From NCBI GenBank assembly GCA_947653505.1, contig CANTHI010000154.1:1-8116 (forward strand): 8,116 nt of DNA. Direction: 5' to 3'. Under the pieces are notes generated by a model that saw nothing but the letters and a program-made list of their open reading frames with translations, searched no databases and was not told the DNA's origin. This document shows positions 1 to 6,765 of the stretch, one piece after another (the stretch's first letter is position 1; each line of letters begins with the position of its first letter). This stretch comes from an uncultured Eubacterium sp. GTDB lineage: Bacteria; Bacillota_A; Clostridia; Lachnospirales; Lachnospiraceae. Position numbers and translations under genes: made by a program.

Positions 1-89
1 ATGAATATTATGATGTAGAGGATATTACAGCCATACGGTTTATCAATGGTTATCCAGTCAGAGGGAGGAGCATACATGAAATCATATGA
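1..89 (+). CDS. C-terminal end of an unidentified upstream gene (5' partial)
   Basis: Reading from base 3, an open frame enters from the left edge and ends at a TGA at 87-89. It encodes 28 residues, including DVEDITAIRFINGYPV, with a protein-like composition. The other two + frames are stopped early (TAG at 16-18; TGA at 2-4 and 11-13). If real, the gene overlaps the start of the sugar kinase by 14 bases and contains the kinase's ribosome binding site, which suggests translational coupling in one operon. The tail is too short to assign a family. A role in sucrose uptake or regulation would fit the neighbours, but that is only a guess from context. Confidence 0.4.
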   Translation, partial: EYYDVEDITAIRFINGYPVRGRSIHEII

Positions 90-1041
90 TGTAACAGCGC
101 TTGGAGAACTTCTTATTGATTTTACGGAAAACGGTGTAAGTGAACAGGGAAACCCGGTTCTTGAGGCAAATCCGGGCGGAGCGCCGTGCAATGTACTGGC
201 AATGTTAAATAAGCTGGGAAAGAAGACAGCTTTTATCGGAAAGGTGGGCAATGACAATTTTGGCCGTCTGCTGGCAGAGGAGGTAAAAAAGAGCGGTACG
301 GATATTACGAACCTTGTTTATGATGATACGGTACATACGACACTGGCTTTTGTGCATACGAAACCGGGTGGCGACCGTGATTTCAGCTTTTACCGCAATC
401 CGGGAGCGGATATGATGCTGAAAAAAGAAGAGGTGATGGAAGAGCTGATTCGTGGCAGCAGAATTTTTCATTTTGGAACACTTTCTTCCACGCATGAGGG
501 TGTACGGGAAGCTACCAGGTATGCGATTGACGTGGCAAAGAACAATGGCGTTCTGGTATCCTTTGATCCGAATCTGCGGGAGCCGCTCTGGGAGTCTTTG
601 GAGTGTGCGAAACAGGAGATTGCGTACGGGCTTTCCAAATGTGATATTTTAAAAATCTCTGACAATGAAGTGGAATTTATGACAGGGACGGACGATTATC
701 AAAAAGGCGCTGCCATGCTGCGGGAACAGTATGGGATACCGCTGATGTTTGTGACGCTTGGCAAAGAGGGCAGCTTTGCGTATTTTAAAGATATTGTAGC
801 GCAGGCGCAGCCATTTCTGCAGGAGCACACGATCGAAACGACAGGCGCAGGGGATACGTTTGAAGCCTGTGCATTAAATTATGTGCTGGAGCATGGAATG
901 GAGGAACTGACAGAAGAAAACTTAAAAGAGCTGCTGACGTTTGCAAACGCGGGGGCGTCGATTATTACGACCAGACGGGGCGCATTGCGCGTGATGCCGT
1001 CTGAAAAAGAGATTCGTCAGCTGATTGCGCAGAGAATGTAA
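76..1041 (+). CDS. PfkB-family carbohydrate kinase, probably fructokinase
   Basis: This 321-aa cytoplasmic protein belongs to the PfkB/ribokinase family, which transfers phosphate from ATP to a sugar; fructose to fructose 6-phosphate is the likely reaction. The start at 76 is chosen because GGGAGGAG at 63-70 lies five bases before it; an in-frame ATG at 46 lacks such a site. Visible motifs are the N-terminal GELLIDF strand, the substrate-side NPGGAPCNVLAMLNKLG and IGKVGNDNFG segments, and the C-terminal signature ETTGAGDTFEA near residues 253-263. In that signature D260 is the expected catalytic base and G257-G259 form the anion hole. Length is normal for the family. The amylosucrase 105 bases downstream releases fructose, which favours fructokinase over a ribokinase or KDG-kinase assignment. 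The family is certain; the substrate is inferred from context. Confidence 0.9.
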   Translation: MKSYDVTALGELLIDFTENGVSEQGNPVLEANPGGAPCNVLAMLNKLGKKTAFIGKVGNDNFGRLLAEEVKKSGTDITNLVYDDTVHTTLAFVHTKPGGDRDFSFYRNPGADMMLKKEEVMEELIRGSRIFHFGTLSSTHEGVREATRYAIDVAKNNGVLVSFDPNLREPLWESLECAKQEIAYGLSKCDILKISDNEVEFMTGTDDYQKGAAMLREQYGIPLMFVTLGKEGSFAYFKDIVAQAQPFLQEHTIETTGAGDTFEACALNYVLEHGMEELTEENLKELLTFANAGASIITTRRGALRVMPSEKEIRQLIAQRM

Positions 1042-1146
1042 ACAGATGTCTGGATGATTCAGGTTCTGTCCGTAACGTGGGGCTTTTTATCTGGCACGGA
1101 TGGCAGAATGCAGGACATTTTAGGGAAAAAGAGAGGATCAGAGTCA

Positions 1147-2985
1147 ATGGCTAAGACAGAAAATATGTTTCAGAAAAGAATGGAACGTCACCATGATGAA
1201 TTAAGATGGCTGTATATGGAGCTGTATCAGAATGACGATATGTTTGGCGAGCTGTGTTCCCAGATGTATGAATATTTTATGCAGCGTGGGGAATCGTTAA
1301 AGAAGATAGATCAGGACCGTGAAAAAGAACCGGACTGGTATAAGAAAAATGATATTCTGGGCATGATGATGTATATTGATAATTATGCCGGAAATCTGAA
1401 AGGTGTCGAAGAAAAACTGGATTATCTTAAGGAGTGTCAGGTGAATTATATTCATCTGATGCCGTTTCTGGATACTCCGAAGGGACGTTCTGACGGTGGA
1501 TATGCCGTATCGGATTTTCGTAAAGTGCAGCCGCAGCTCGGTACGATGGAGGACTTGGAGAGTCTGACGGCGGCCTGCCATAAGAAGGGCATGAATGTCT
1601 GTATGGATTTTGTCATGAACCACACGTCTGAGGATCATGAGTGGGCAGTGCGTGCACGCAGGGGCGAAGGGGAATATATGAGCCGGTATTTCTTCTTTAG
1701 GGATCATTCCATCCCGGCAGAATATGAAAAAACGGTTCCGCAGGTATTTCCGACGACGGCGCCTGGCAATTTTACCTGGCTGCAGGAAGCAGGACATTTT
1801 GTCATGACGACATTTTATCCATATCAGTGGGATTTAAATTACCGCAATCCAAGAGTGTTTAACGAGATGGTCTACAACTTCCTGTTCCTTGCCAACAAGG
1901 GTATTGACGTCATGCGTATTGACGCGGTGCCTTATATCTGGAAGGAGCTTGGGACAAACTGCCGCAATCTCCCGCAGGTACATACGATTGTGCGTATGAT
2001 GCGCATGATCTGCGAGATTGTCTGCCCGGGCGTGCTGCTGTTAGGCGAGGTAGTGATGGAGCCGGAGAAGGTGGTGCCGTATTTTGGTACGGTTGAAAAG
2101 CCGGAGTGCCATATGCTGTATAACGTTACGACGATGGCGACCACATGGCATACGGTTGCCACAAGGGATGTCCGCCTGCTGAAGCTGCAGATGGATATTG
2201 TGAGCAGCCTGCCAAAGGAATATGTATTTCTGAATTATTTAAGATGTCACGACGACATTGGCTGGGGATTGGATTATCAATGGCTGATGCAGTTTGGTAT
2301 CGGGGAAGTCAGTCATAAAAAGTATCTGAATGATTTTCTGACAGGTGCGATACCGGAGGCTTTTGGAAGAGGAGAGCTCTATAACTCAGATCCGGCATCC
2401 GGAGATGCCAGACTGTGCGGAACGACTGCATCTTTGTGCGGGATTGAAAAAGCTGCTTACGAGAAGAATGAGCAGGCACTGGAGCAGGCGGTACAGCTGG
2501 ATCTCATGCTGCATGCCTATATGCTGACGCAGTCCGGTATACCGGTTATTTACAGCGGCGATGAGATCGGACAGGAAAATGATTATTCTTATCATGAAGA
2601 GCCGGACCGCTGGGGAGATTCCAGATATCTGCACCGCGGGAAATTCCGCTGGGATCTGGAAGCGAAGCGGGCAGAAAAAGGTTCGGTGCAGCAAAAGCTG
2701 TTTGACGGCATTGGAAAGCTGGAGCAGATCCGCAAAAGCTCACCGCTGTTTTACACGGATGCTGCAGTTAGCACATTCGATACGCTGGATGATTCCGTGC
2801 TTGGCATTGTACGGGAACAGGATGGGCAGAAGCTGACGGCATTATTTAATTTCAGCGAATATAACAAAGTTGTGCAGCTGGATGAGGAAGACGGAAGCTA
2901 TACGGATCTGATCACCGGCAAGAAAAAACAGGGACATGAGATCAGCATTCCGGAGTATGGGGTATACTGGCTGCTGAAAAAATAA
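1147..2985 (+). CDS. Amylosucrase-type GH13 enzyme (sucrose glucosyltransferase)
   Basis: This 612-aa protein aligns by eye along its length with amylosucrases (GH13 subfamily 4), which use sucrose to extend an alpha-1,4-glucan and release fructose. ATG 1147 has GAGAGGA at 1131-1137; the frame stays open upstream to ATG 1054, but that start has no ribosome binding site. The (beta/alpha)8 motifs are intact: SDGGYAV with D116; FVMNHTSEDHEW with H159; VMRIDAVPYIWK with nucleophile D259; LLLGEVV with acid/base E301; and RCHDDIGW with H368 and D369. The DSR motif near R493 probably supplies the arginine that pairs with D116 to close the glucosyl pocket, as D144-R509 do in the Neisseria enzyme. An N-terminal helical segment and C-terminal beta domain are present, with no signal peptide, so it is cytoplasmic. 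A sucrose hydrolase of the same subfamily cannot be excluded. The upstream kinase would consume the fructose. Confidence 0.88.
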   Translation: MAKTENMFQKRMERHHDELRWLYMELYQNDDMFGELCSQMYEYFMQRGESLKKIDQDREKEPDWYKKNDILGMMMYIDNYAGNLKGVEEKLDYLKECQVNYIHLMPFLDTPKGRSDGGYAVSDFRKVQPQLGTMEDLESLTAACHKKGMNVCMDFVMNHTSEDHEWAVRARRGEGEYMSRYFFFRDHSIPAEYEKTVPQVFPTTAPGNFTWLQEAGHFVMTTFYPYQWDLNYRNPRVFNEMVYNFLFLANKGIDVMRIDAVPYIWKELGTNCRNLPQVHTIVRMMRMICEIVCPGVLLLGEVVMEPEKVVPYFGTVEKPECHMLYNVTTMATTWHTVATRDVRLLKLQMDIVSSLPKEYVFLNYLRCHDDIGWGLDYQWLMQFGIGEVSHKKYLNDFLTGAIPEAFGRGELYNSDPASGDARLCGTTASLCGIEKAAYEKNEQALEQAVQLDLMLHAYMLTQSGIPVIYSGDEIGQENDYSYHEEPDRWGDSRYLHRGKFRWDLEAKRAEKGSVQQKLFDGIGKLEQIRKSSPLFYTDAAVSTFDTLDDSVLGIVREQDGQKLTALFNFSEYNKVVQLDEEDGSYTDLITGKKKQGHEISIPEYGVYWLLKK

Positions 2986-3054
2986 GACGGGATGTATTCT
3001 GTCATGCGACAGGCTGCCGGAACATATATTTACAAAAAAATCGTAGGTGACCAG

Positions 3055-4875
3055 ATGCCACAGACAGACAATCCGAAAAGGGAAAATCTGCTCAATCTTG
3101 CACTGGATGCAACCGGACGTGAGCTGGAGCAGTCACTGGATCTGCAGACCGGATACAGTCAGACAGACCGTACCTGGGAGCTGATTATCCGTTATTCTGC
3201 AGGACTGGAGCAGCTGCGGCAGGAATATCCGCAGATTTCCATCGTTGAACTGCTGAACGGATATGCCGTAGCTACTGTGCCGCAGCAGCTGATGGATGCA
3301 TTTACAGACCGGACAGAAATTGAATATATAGAAAAACCGAAGAGGCTCTTTTTCGCTGTAGATCAGGGAAATAGAGCCTCCTGCATTTCCACGGTGCAGT
3401 CCGGATTCCTGAATCTGACCGGAAAGGGGGTATTATGCGGTCTGGCGGACAGCGGGATAGACTGGCGCCATCCGGATTTTTGCAATCCGGACGGAACGAC
3501 AAGAATCATAGCGATCTGGGACCAGACGCTCGTTCCGGATCAGACGCTGGGACTGTATTCGCCGGCAGGCTATGACAGAGGCGTGGAATTTTCAAGGGAG
3601 CAGATCAATGCCGCATTAAAGGAACCTGTACCATCCATCAGAGTGGAAGCCGCCAGAATGGAAGATGTCAGAATGGAAGAAGAGCCAGACAGTCCGCAGC
3701 AGTATGTAAGACTGACCGGCGATAACAGCGGACACGGGACGCATGTGGCAGGGATTATGGCAGGTAACGGCAGGGCATCAGGCGGACGCTATCGGGGTGT
3801 GGCCTATGAGAGCGATCTGATTGTGGTCCGGCTCGGCGTGCCTAGGGAAAATGGATTTCCAAGCACGGTAGAGCTGATGATGGCTGTCGACTACATGCTG
3901 CGCAAGGCAAGACAGCTGAATCTTCCGGTTGCGATGAATCTGAGCTTTGGCAATAATTACGGTTCGCATAGCGGCACTTCTTTAATCGAAACTTATTTAA
4001 ACAGCCTGAGCGGCTATTGGAAAAATGTCATCGTGGCCGGAACCGGCAATGAAGGCACAGCAAGCGTACACACATCCGGGCAGGTGCGGATGGAAGGAAA
4101 CCCGTCCGAAAATACGGTACAGTTTGTTGTAAGTACGTATGAAACGTCTTTAAGCATTCAGATCTGGAAATCTTATTCGGATGACATTGAGATCCAGATC
4201 GTACATCCTTCGGGCCTGACAGCCGGACCGGTGCAGCAGATATTAGGGACACAGCGGTTCCGGATGCAGCAGACAGAAATCCTGCTCTATTATGGAGAGC
4301 CGGGTCCGTACAGCATCTATCAGGAAATCTTTCTCGAATTTCTTCCAGCCGGAACCTATCTGGACAGCGGTGTCTGGGAAATACGCATGATTCCGCGTAG
4401 AATTGTCAGCGGGAATTTTGATATGTGGATGCCGGGAGGCGGGATTTTAAACCGCGGCACGGGATTTTTGTATCCGGTAGAGGTAACGACACTCACCATT
4501 CCTTCTACAGCAGAAAAAGTGATCTCCGTAGCCGCATATAATTCCAGAACTGGTCAGGCAGCAGATTTTTCAGGAAGGGGTTATACGAGGGTGACTAATC
4601 AGGTGAAGCCGGATCTGGCAGCGCCCGGGGTAGGAATTGTCTCAGCTGTGCCAGGAGGCGGGTATGGAGTTAAGAGCGGGACGTCTATGGCAACGCCGTT
4701 TGTGACGGGGAGTGCGGCGCTGCTGATGCAGTGGGGGATTGTGGAAGGGAACGATGTGTATCTGTATGGGGAGAAGGTGAAGGCGTATTTGATAAAGGGG
4801 GCGAAGCCGTTAGTGGCGTTTGGAGAGTATCCGAATGAGCAGATTGGGGATTGTGGTAATATAGTGTCAAGTTAG
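3055..4875 (+). CDS. Csp-like S8 (subtilisin-family) serine protease with altered C-terminus
   Basis: The catalytic triad of this subtilase is complete: D132 in LADSGIDWRHPDF, H227 in NSGHGTHVAG and S544 in SGTSMATP, with oxyanion N332 in VAGTGNEG. Residues about 25-105 resemble an inhibitor-type prodomain. Residues about 345-480, between the oxyanion Asn and the Ser, look like the beta-rich jelly-roll insertion of the clostridial Csp-like S8 group, whose best-known members act in spore germination. No signal peptide is seen. The start at 3055 is preferred because AGGTGA at 3045-3050 precedes it; ATG 2992 in the same frame would give 627 aa but has only a weak site. An 11-bp direct repeat (AGAATGGAAGA, 3655 and 3670) encodes a short acidic RME repeat between D132 and H227. 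The final eight residues (DCGNIVSS) and the stop come from the inverted-repeat element at 4851. All catalytic residues suggest an active enzyme; its substrate is unknown. Confidence 0.88.
   Translation: MPQTDNPKRENLLNLALDATGRELEQSLDLQTGYSQTDRTWELIIRYSAGLEQLRQEYPQISIVELLNGYAVATVPQQLMDAFTDRTEIEYIEKPKRLFFAVDQGNRASCISTVQSGFLNLTGKGVLCGLADSGIDWRHPDFCNPDGTTRIIAIWDQTLVPDQTLGLYSPAGYDRGVEFSREQINAALKEPVPSIRVEAARMEDVRMEEEPDSPQQYVRLTGDNSGHGTHVAGIMAGNGRASGGRYRGVAYESDLIVVRLGVPRENGFPSTVELMMAVDYMLRKARQLNLPVAMNLSFGNNYGSHSGTSLIETYLNSLSGYWKNVIVAGTGNEGTASVHTSGQVRMEGNPSENTVQFVVSTYETSLSIQIWKSYSDDIEIQIVHPSGLTAGPVQQILGTQRFRMQQTEILLYYGEPGPYSIYQEIFLEFLPAGTYLDSGVWEIRMIPRRIVSGNFDMWMPGGGILNRGTGFLYPVEVTTLTIPSTAEKVISVAAYNSRTGQAADFSGRGYTRVTNQVKPDLAAPGVGIVSAVPGGGYGVKSGTSMATPFVTGSAALLMQWGIVEGNDVYLYGEKVKAYLIKGAKPLVAFGEYPNEQIGDCGNIVSS
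4851..4873 (+). repeat. Left terminal inverted repeat of the 166-bp element
   Basis: This 23-bp end is translated as the last residues of the S8 protease, and its final T begins the TAG stop codon. It pairs with 4994-5016 with a single mismatch. Confidence 0.8.
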
Positions 4876-4993
4876 CAAGGAGCCAGTAAAATCAAGGTGT
4901 TCCGCTGATTTAGCCCTAATATTTTTTGAATGCTGAAACAGTAAAATGCGTGTGGGATAAGCATATTTTTACATATCCACGGCAGATTTCAGC

Positions 4994-5016
4994 AACTTGA
5001 CACTAAATTACCACAA
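4994..5016 (-). repeat. Right terminal inverted repeat of the 166-bp element
   Basis: This is the reverse complement of 4851-4873 with one difference. It contains TTGACA at 4997-5002, a perfect -35 hexamer pointing right, but no -10 hexamer follows at a usable distance. Confidence 0.8.
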
Positions 5017-5041
5017 GGCTTTTTGGAGAATGAAATTATAA
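5017..5041 (+). pseudogene. Probable displaced 3' tail of the S8 protease gene
   Basis: If 4851-5016 is removed, the protease frame at 4849-4850 continues with base 5017 as a GAG codon, then reads AFWRMKL and stops at TAA 5039-5041. The restored protein would also be 606 aa. The segment directly abuts the element and rejoins in frame without any added or lost base, so it is likely the original end of the gene. The stretch is too short for homology to prove it. Confidence 0.45.
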
Positions 5042-5193
5042 ATGATAAGGTGGTGGAAAGGAAAAAGCCTGGTGAAAAAATAGTGCATAATTTGGCAGAT
5101 ATGCAGTTCTGATGCATGGTCTTACTGCCAGATGTAAGCGTATACTGTCGGCTGCGGTTCTGGACAGCCTGTATACAATAACAGTGAAGTATT
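5042..5193 (+). other. Non-coding stretch rich in nested inverted repeats
   Basis: No credible gene lies between 4876 and 5264: the part to 5016 is the mobile element, 5017-5041 the displaced protease tail, and 5194-5240 a terminator. This remaining part holds several inverted repeats. TGGCAG (5093-5098) pairs with CTGCCA (5125-5130) and encloses ATGCA (5101-5105) with TGCAT (5113-5117). CTTAC (5121-5125) can instead pair with GTAAG (5134-5138), competing with the first stem. GTATAC near 5140 and 5171 flank CTGTC/GACAG. GGCTTTTT (5017-5024) also pairs with AAAAAGCC (5062-5069). The region could be a structured leader or small RNA ending at the following terminator. I recognise no known riboswitch or RNA family. 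Confidence 0.4.
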
Positions 5194-5240
5194 GGGGATT
5201 AAGTTAGTTTCGTTTTATGGCTGGCTTAATCCCCTTTTTT
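5194..5240 (+). terminator. Strong rho-independent terminator
   Basis: GGGGATTAAG (5194-5203) pairs perfectly with CTTAATCCCC (5225-5234), can extend by four pairs using G-U wobbles, and is followed by six Ts. It lies only 12 bases before the ribosome binding site of the next gene. It either ends the transcript from the left or acts as an attenuator in that gene's leader. Confidence 0.85.
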
Positions 5241-5264
5241 GTTAAAAATAACGGAGGTATTTAA

Positions 5265-5864
5265 TTGGGAGCTACTAAAGTGCAGGAACTGGAAGCATTG
5301 AAAAGAATCAGGGAGATAATAGCAGATTTAGGAGGGATAGACAGCTGCGTTGGAATGGCTCTTGAGGGATGTTTCGAGATAGCAGAGGACAACATAAAGA
5401 ATGATTTTGGATGCAGCATGAAACAGAGGGCAGACCAGGCGTGCGCAGATGCAGAGTATTTTCAAAAGACAGCAGAGGAATTATCCAATGCCCTAAAAAA
5501 AGCAAAAAAGGAGATTGATTGTCTGACAGAACAGCTTGACAGGGAACTGGAATGGCGGGATTACGAAATGAAAGAGAACGTTCGGCAGGATGATTATGAT
5601 AAGCTTGTGAAACAAAGTGATACACGTTTTTTAACTGATGAAGAAGCAAAGGACATATTATATGACTGGTATGGATTTGCAAAAGAAAAGCTGGCAATCC
5701 AAAAGACAGTACCAGTATACCAGATTAACCGTCATTGTCAGATGCGGCAAATCGGAGAGATAGAACGCCGCCCGGTTTATAATGCTACAGACTGGAATTA
5801 CATCAGGTTTGACTGTGGAGCAGCGTCTTATGAACTGTATAACGATTCGTTGAGATTACTTTAA
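5265..5864 (+). CDS. Hypothetical coiled-coil protein, TTG start
   Basis: I do not recognise a family for this 199-aa protein. The start is TTG at 5265, supported by GGAGGT at 5253-5258 six bases upstream; the first in-frame ATG (about residue 31) has no comparable site. Residues about 48-95 are rich in A, E, K, Q and L with heptad-like spacing, suggesting a coiled coil. The C-terminal part (about 120-199) is mixed, with several aromatic residues, and looks globular. It has no signal peptide or membrane segment, so it is probably cytoplasmic. It is the first gene of the run of small genes leading to parA and lies directly after the terminator. A rare start codon behind a strong ribosome binding site suggests controlled expression. 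Confidence 0.75.
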   Translation: MGATKVQELEALKRIREIIADLGGIDSCVGMALEGCFEIAEDNIKNDFGCSMKQRADQACADAEYFQKTAEELSNALKKAKKEIDCLTEQLDRELEWRDYEMKENVRQDDYDKLVKQSDTRFLTDEEAKDILYDWYGFAKEKLAIQKTVPVYQINRHCQMRQIGEIERRPVYNATDWNYIRFDCGAASYELYNDSLRLL

Positions 5865-5881
5865 CTTTTGGAGAAAATGTG

Positions 5882-6181
5882 ATGCTTGATTTAAATAAAG
5901 AAAAAATGAGAGAACTGCACATATTGTCGGAGGGCATGAATTACCCGGTTGCTATCCCGATATATACGGACTGGCAGGGAACGCAGTTCCAGTATTTGTT
6001 GGACAGGATCAGGACGGCGGGGTTTGGCAGTTATGATATATGCAAATGGTGTATTACCCATAAACTTAAGTATAGTGTGCTGTATCCCCTGAGCAGAAAA
6101 ACAATTTTCAGGAATCCATATAAATATTTGAAATATCTGCAAATGATGCTTAAATTAAGGAAGTTATCCATAAAGATATAA
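5882..6181 (+). CDS. Small hypothetical protein with basic C-terminus
   Basis: This 99-aa protein follows the coiled-coil gene by 17 bases. GGAG at 5870-5873 serves ATG 5882 or the adjacent GTG 5879; ATG is preferred. The N-terminal part (YPVAIPIYTDWQGTQFQYLL) looks structured. The last 30 or so residues are strongly basic with repeated YLKYLQ/LKLRKL patterns, possibly an amphipathic, nucleic-acid-binding or peripheral membrane helix. No family is recognised. The tight spacing indicates it is co-transcribed with its neighbours. Confidence 0.6.
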   Translation: MLDLNKEKMRELHILSEGMNYPVAIPIYTDWQGTQFQYLLDRIRTAGFGSYDICKWCITHKLKYSVLYPLSRKTIFRNPYKYLKYLQMMLKLRKLSIKI

Positions 6182-6194
6182 AAACAGAAATGGG

Positions 6195-6215
6195 CTGGCA
6201 GGGCTGTCCTGCCAG
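6195..6215. other. Hairpin upstream of the tandem SymE gene
   Basis: CTGGCAGG (6195-6202) and CCTGCCAG (6208-6215) form a perfect 8-bp stem with a 5-base loop, between the 99-aa gene and the SymE-like gene. It lacks a T-run on the + strand. On the - strand a loose T-rich stretch begins about nine bases after the stem, so it might be a weak terminator for an antisense transcript. Confidence 0.5.
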
Positions 6216-6239
6216 AAGTATAAAGAGGAGAGGTACTAT

Positions 6240-6710
6240 ATGGAAAAAAAGAAGAGAACAGATCTGGAAAATGGACAGGCATGCCGGAAAACAATAAAGG
6301 TTTTATATTCATGCTCTCGAATGGGGCTTCCCAAAATCAGCATGGAAGGGAAATGGCTTGAGAAACTCGGATTCCAGATCGGGGACAGGCTGCAGGTGGA
6401 ATATGGGGATCAGTACATATGCATCAGCCATGCTGCGGACACGGGCCAGTCGCTGGCAGTTCATGAGCAGGATGCGGTATATGCCGCAGAGATGACAGAC
6501 AGTAAAAAGTTGAAAACAAAAAATATCAAAGTTACAGCTTCCATGCATGTCAGAAAGAGGTTTGCAGGCGGGGGACAGGGGCTTTACTATCCAGAGCATT
6601 CCAAAATCAGCATGGAGGGGAAATGGCTGGAAAAAGCAGGGTTTCATACGGGGGACAGGATTCAGGTGGATTATCAGGAAAATTTTATCTGCATATATCC
6701 AGCAGCCTGA
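6240..6710 (+). CDS. Tandem SymE-like (type I toxin family) protein
   Basis: This 156-aa protein contains two copies of a SymE-like domain. SymE of Escherichia coli is an SOS-induced type I toxin with an AbrB-like fold, restrained by the antisense RNA SymR. The hallmark P-x-I-x-x-x-GKWLE-x-x-GF-x-x-GD pattern appears as KISMEGKWLEKLGFQIGD at residues 32-49 and KISMEGKWLEKAGFHTGD at 122-139. The copies are exactly 90 residues apart, with 22 of 32 residues identical over the core. Each is preceded by a short IKV strand (19-21 and about 95-97). Residues about 64-92 form a linker without obvious fold. ATG 6240 has AGGAG at 6226-6230. Known SymE-like proteins usually have one domain, so the internal duplication is notable. 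It could act as a toxin, RNA binder or AbrB-like DNA binder; the activity is not shown by the sequence. Confidence 0.8.
   Translation: MEKKKRTDLENGQACRKTIKVLYSCSRMGLPKISMEGKWLEKLGFQIGDRLQVEYGDQYICISHAADTGQSLAVHEQDAVYAAEMTDSKKLKTKNIKVTASMHVRKRFAGGGQGLYYPEHSKISMEGKWLEKAGFHTGDRIQVDYQENFICIYPAA
6331..6404 (+). repeat. SymE core repeat, copy 1
   Basis: This 74-bp segment resembles 6601-6674 at the DNA level, starting with the identical 16 bases CCAAAATCAGCATGGA. It encodes the core of the first SymE-like domain. Confidence 0.8.
6601..6674 (+). repeat. SymE core repeat, copy 2
   Basis: This is the second copy, 270 bases downstream of the first, encoding the core of the second SymE-like domain. 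DNA similarity beyond protein constraint suggests a fairly recent internal duplication. Confidence 0.8.
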
Positions 6711-6765
6711 GAATGATAACAGGATAATTGGCATTGAGAGTGTAAAAAACAGAAAGGGATAAAAT

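Larger units (their letters stand above)
4851..5016. mobile_element. 166-bp MITE-like element with 23-bp terminal inverted repeats
   Basis: The ends are TTGTGGTAAT plus 13 more bases reaching GTGTCAAGTT at 4851-4873, and the reverse complement at 4994-5016. They match at 22 of 23 positions, with only A/T at the eleventh base differing. The interior has no open frame and carries its own hairpin (TGCTGAAA at 4931-4938 with TTTCAGCA at 4987-4994, plus an imperfect inner CGTG...CACG pairing). Small size, long inverted ends and absence of a transposase are the marks of a non-autonomous transposon. The element interrupts the 3' end of the S8 protease gene and supplies its TAG stop at 4873-4875. No target-site duplication is obvious. 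I could not assign the ends to a named IS family. Confidence 0.7.

Noticed and set aside
1054..1146. In-frame N-terminal extension of the amylosucrase from ATG 1054
   Set aside because: It has no ribosome binding site, while ATG 1147 has GAGAGGA at good spacing and the family similarity begins after it.
1297..1797. 166-codon open frame on the - strand
   Set aside because: It lies wholly opposite the amylosucrase catalytic core, has His/Ile-rich non-protein composition and no ribosome binding site, so it is a shadow frame.
2992..3054. Longer S8 protease start at ATG 2992
   Set aside because: Only a weak GACGGG precedes it. ATG 3055 has AGGTGA close upstream, so it is preferred, though not proven.
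4841..5024. Target-site duplication around the 166-bp element
   Set aside because: Flanks ATTGGGGA and GGCTTTTT share no direct repeat beyond one or two bases, so none is claimed.
4997..5030. Outward promoter from the TTGACA in the right inverted repeat
   Set aside because: No TATAAT-like hexamer lies 16-18 bases downstream, where only GC and T-run sequence is found.
5066..5080. CCTGGTGAAAAA, slightly like part of a cobalamin riboswitch
   Set aside because: The conserved B12-box (GCCACTG) and other core elements are absent, and the next gene is not a B12 gene.
5308..5697. 129-codon open frame on the - strand
   Set aside because: It lies opposite the coiled-coil gene, which has a strong ribosome binding site; the composition is Ser/Leu/His-rich shadow sequence.
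6309..6734. 141-codon open frame on the - strand opposite the SymE-like gene
   Set aside because: Its apparent internal repeat (PFPLHADFG) is only the mirror of the duplicated SymE core; no independent coding sign.
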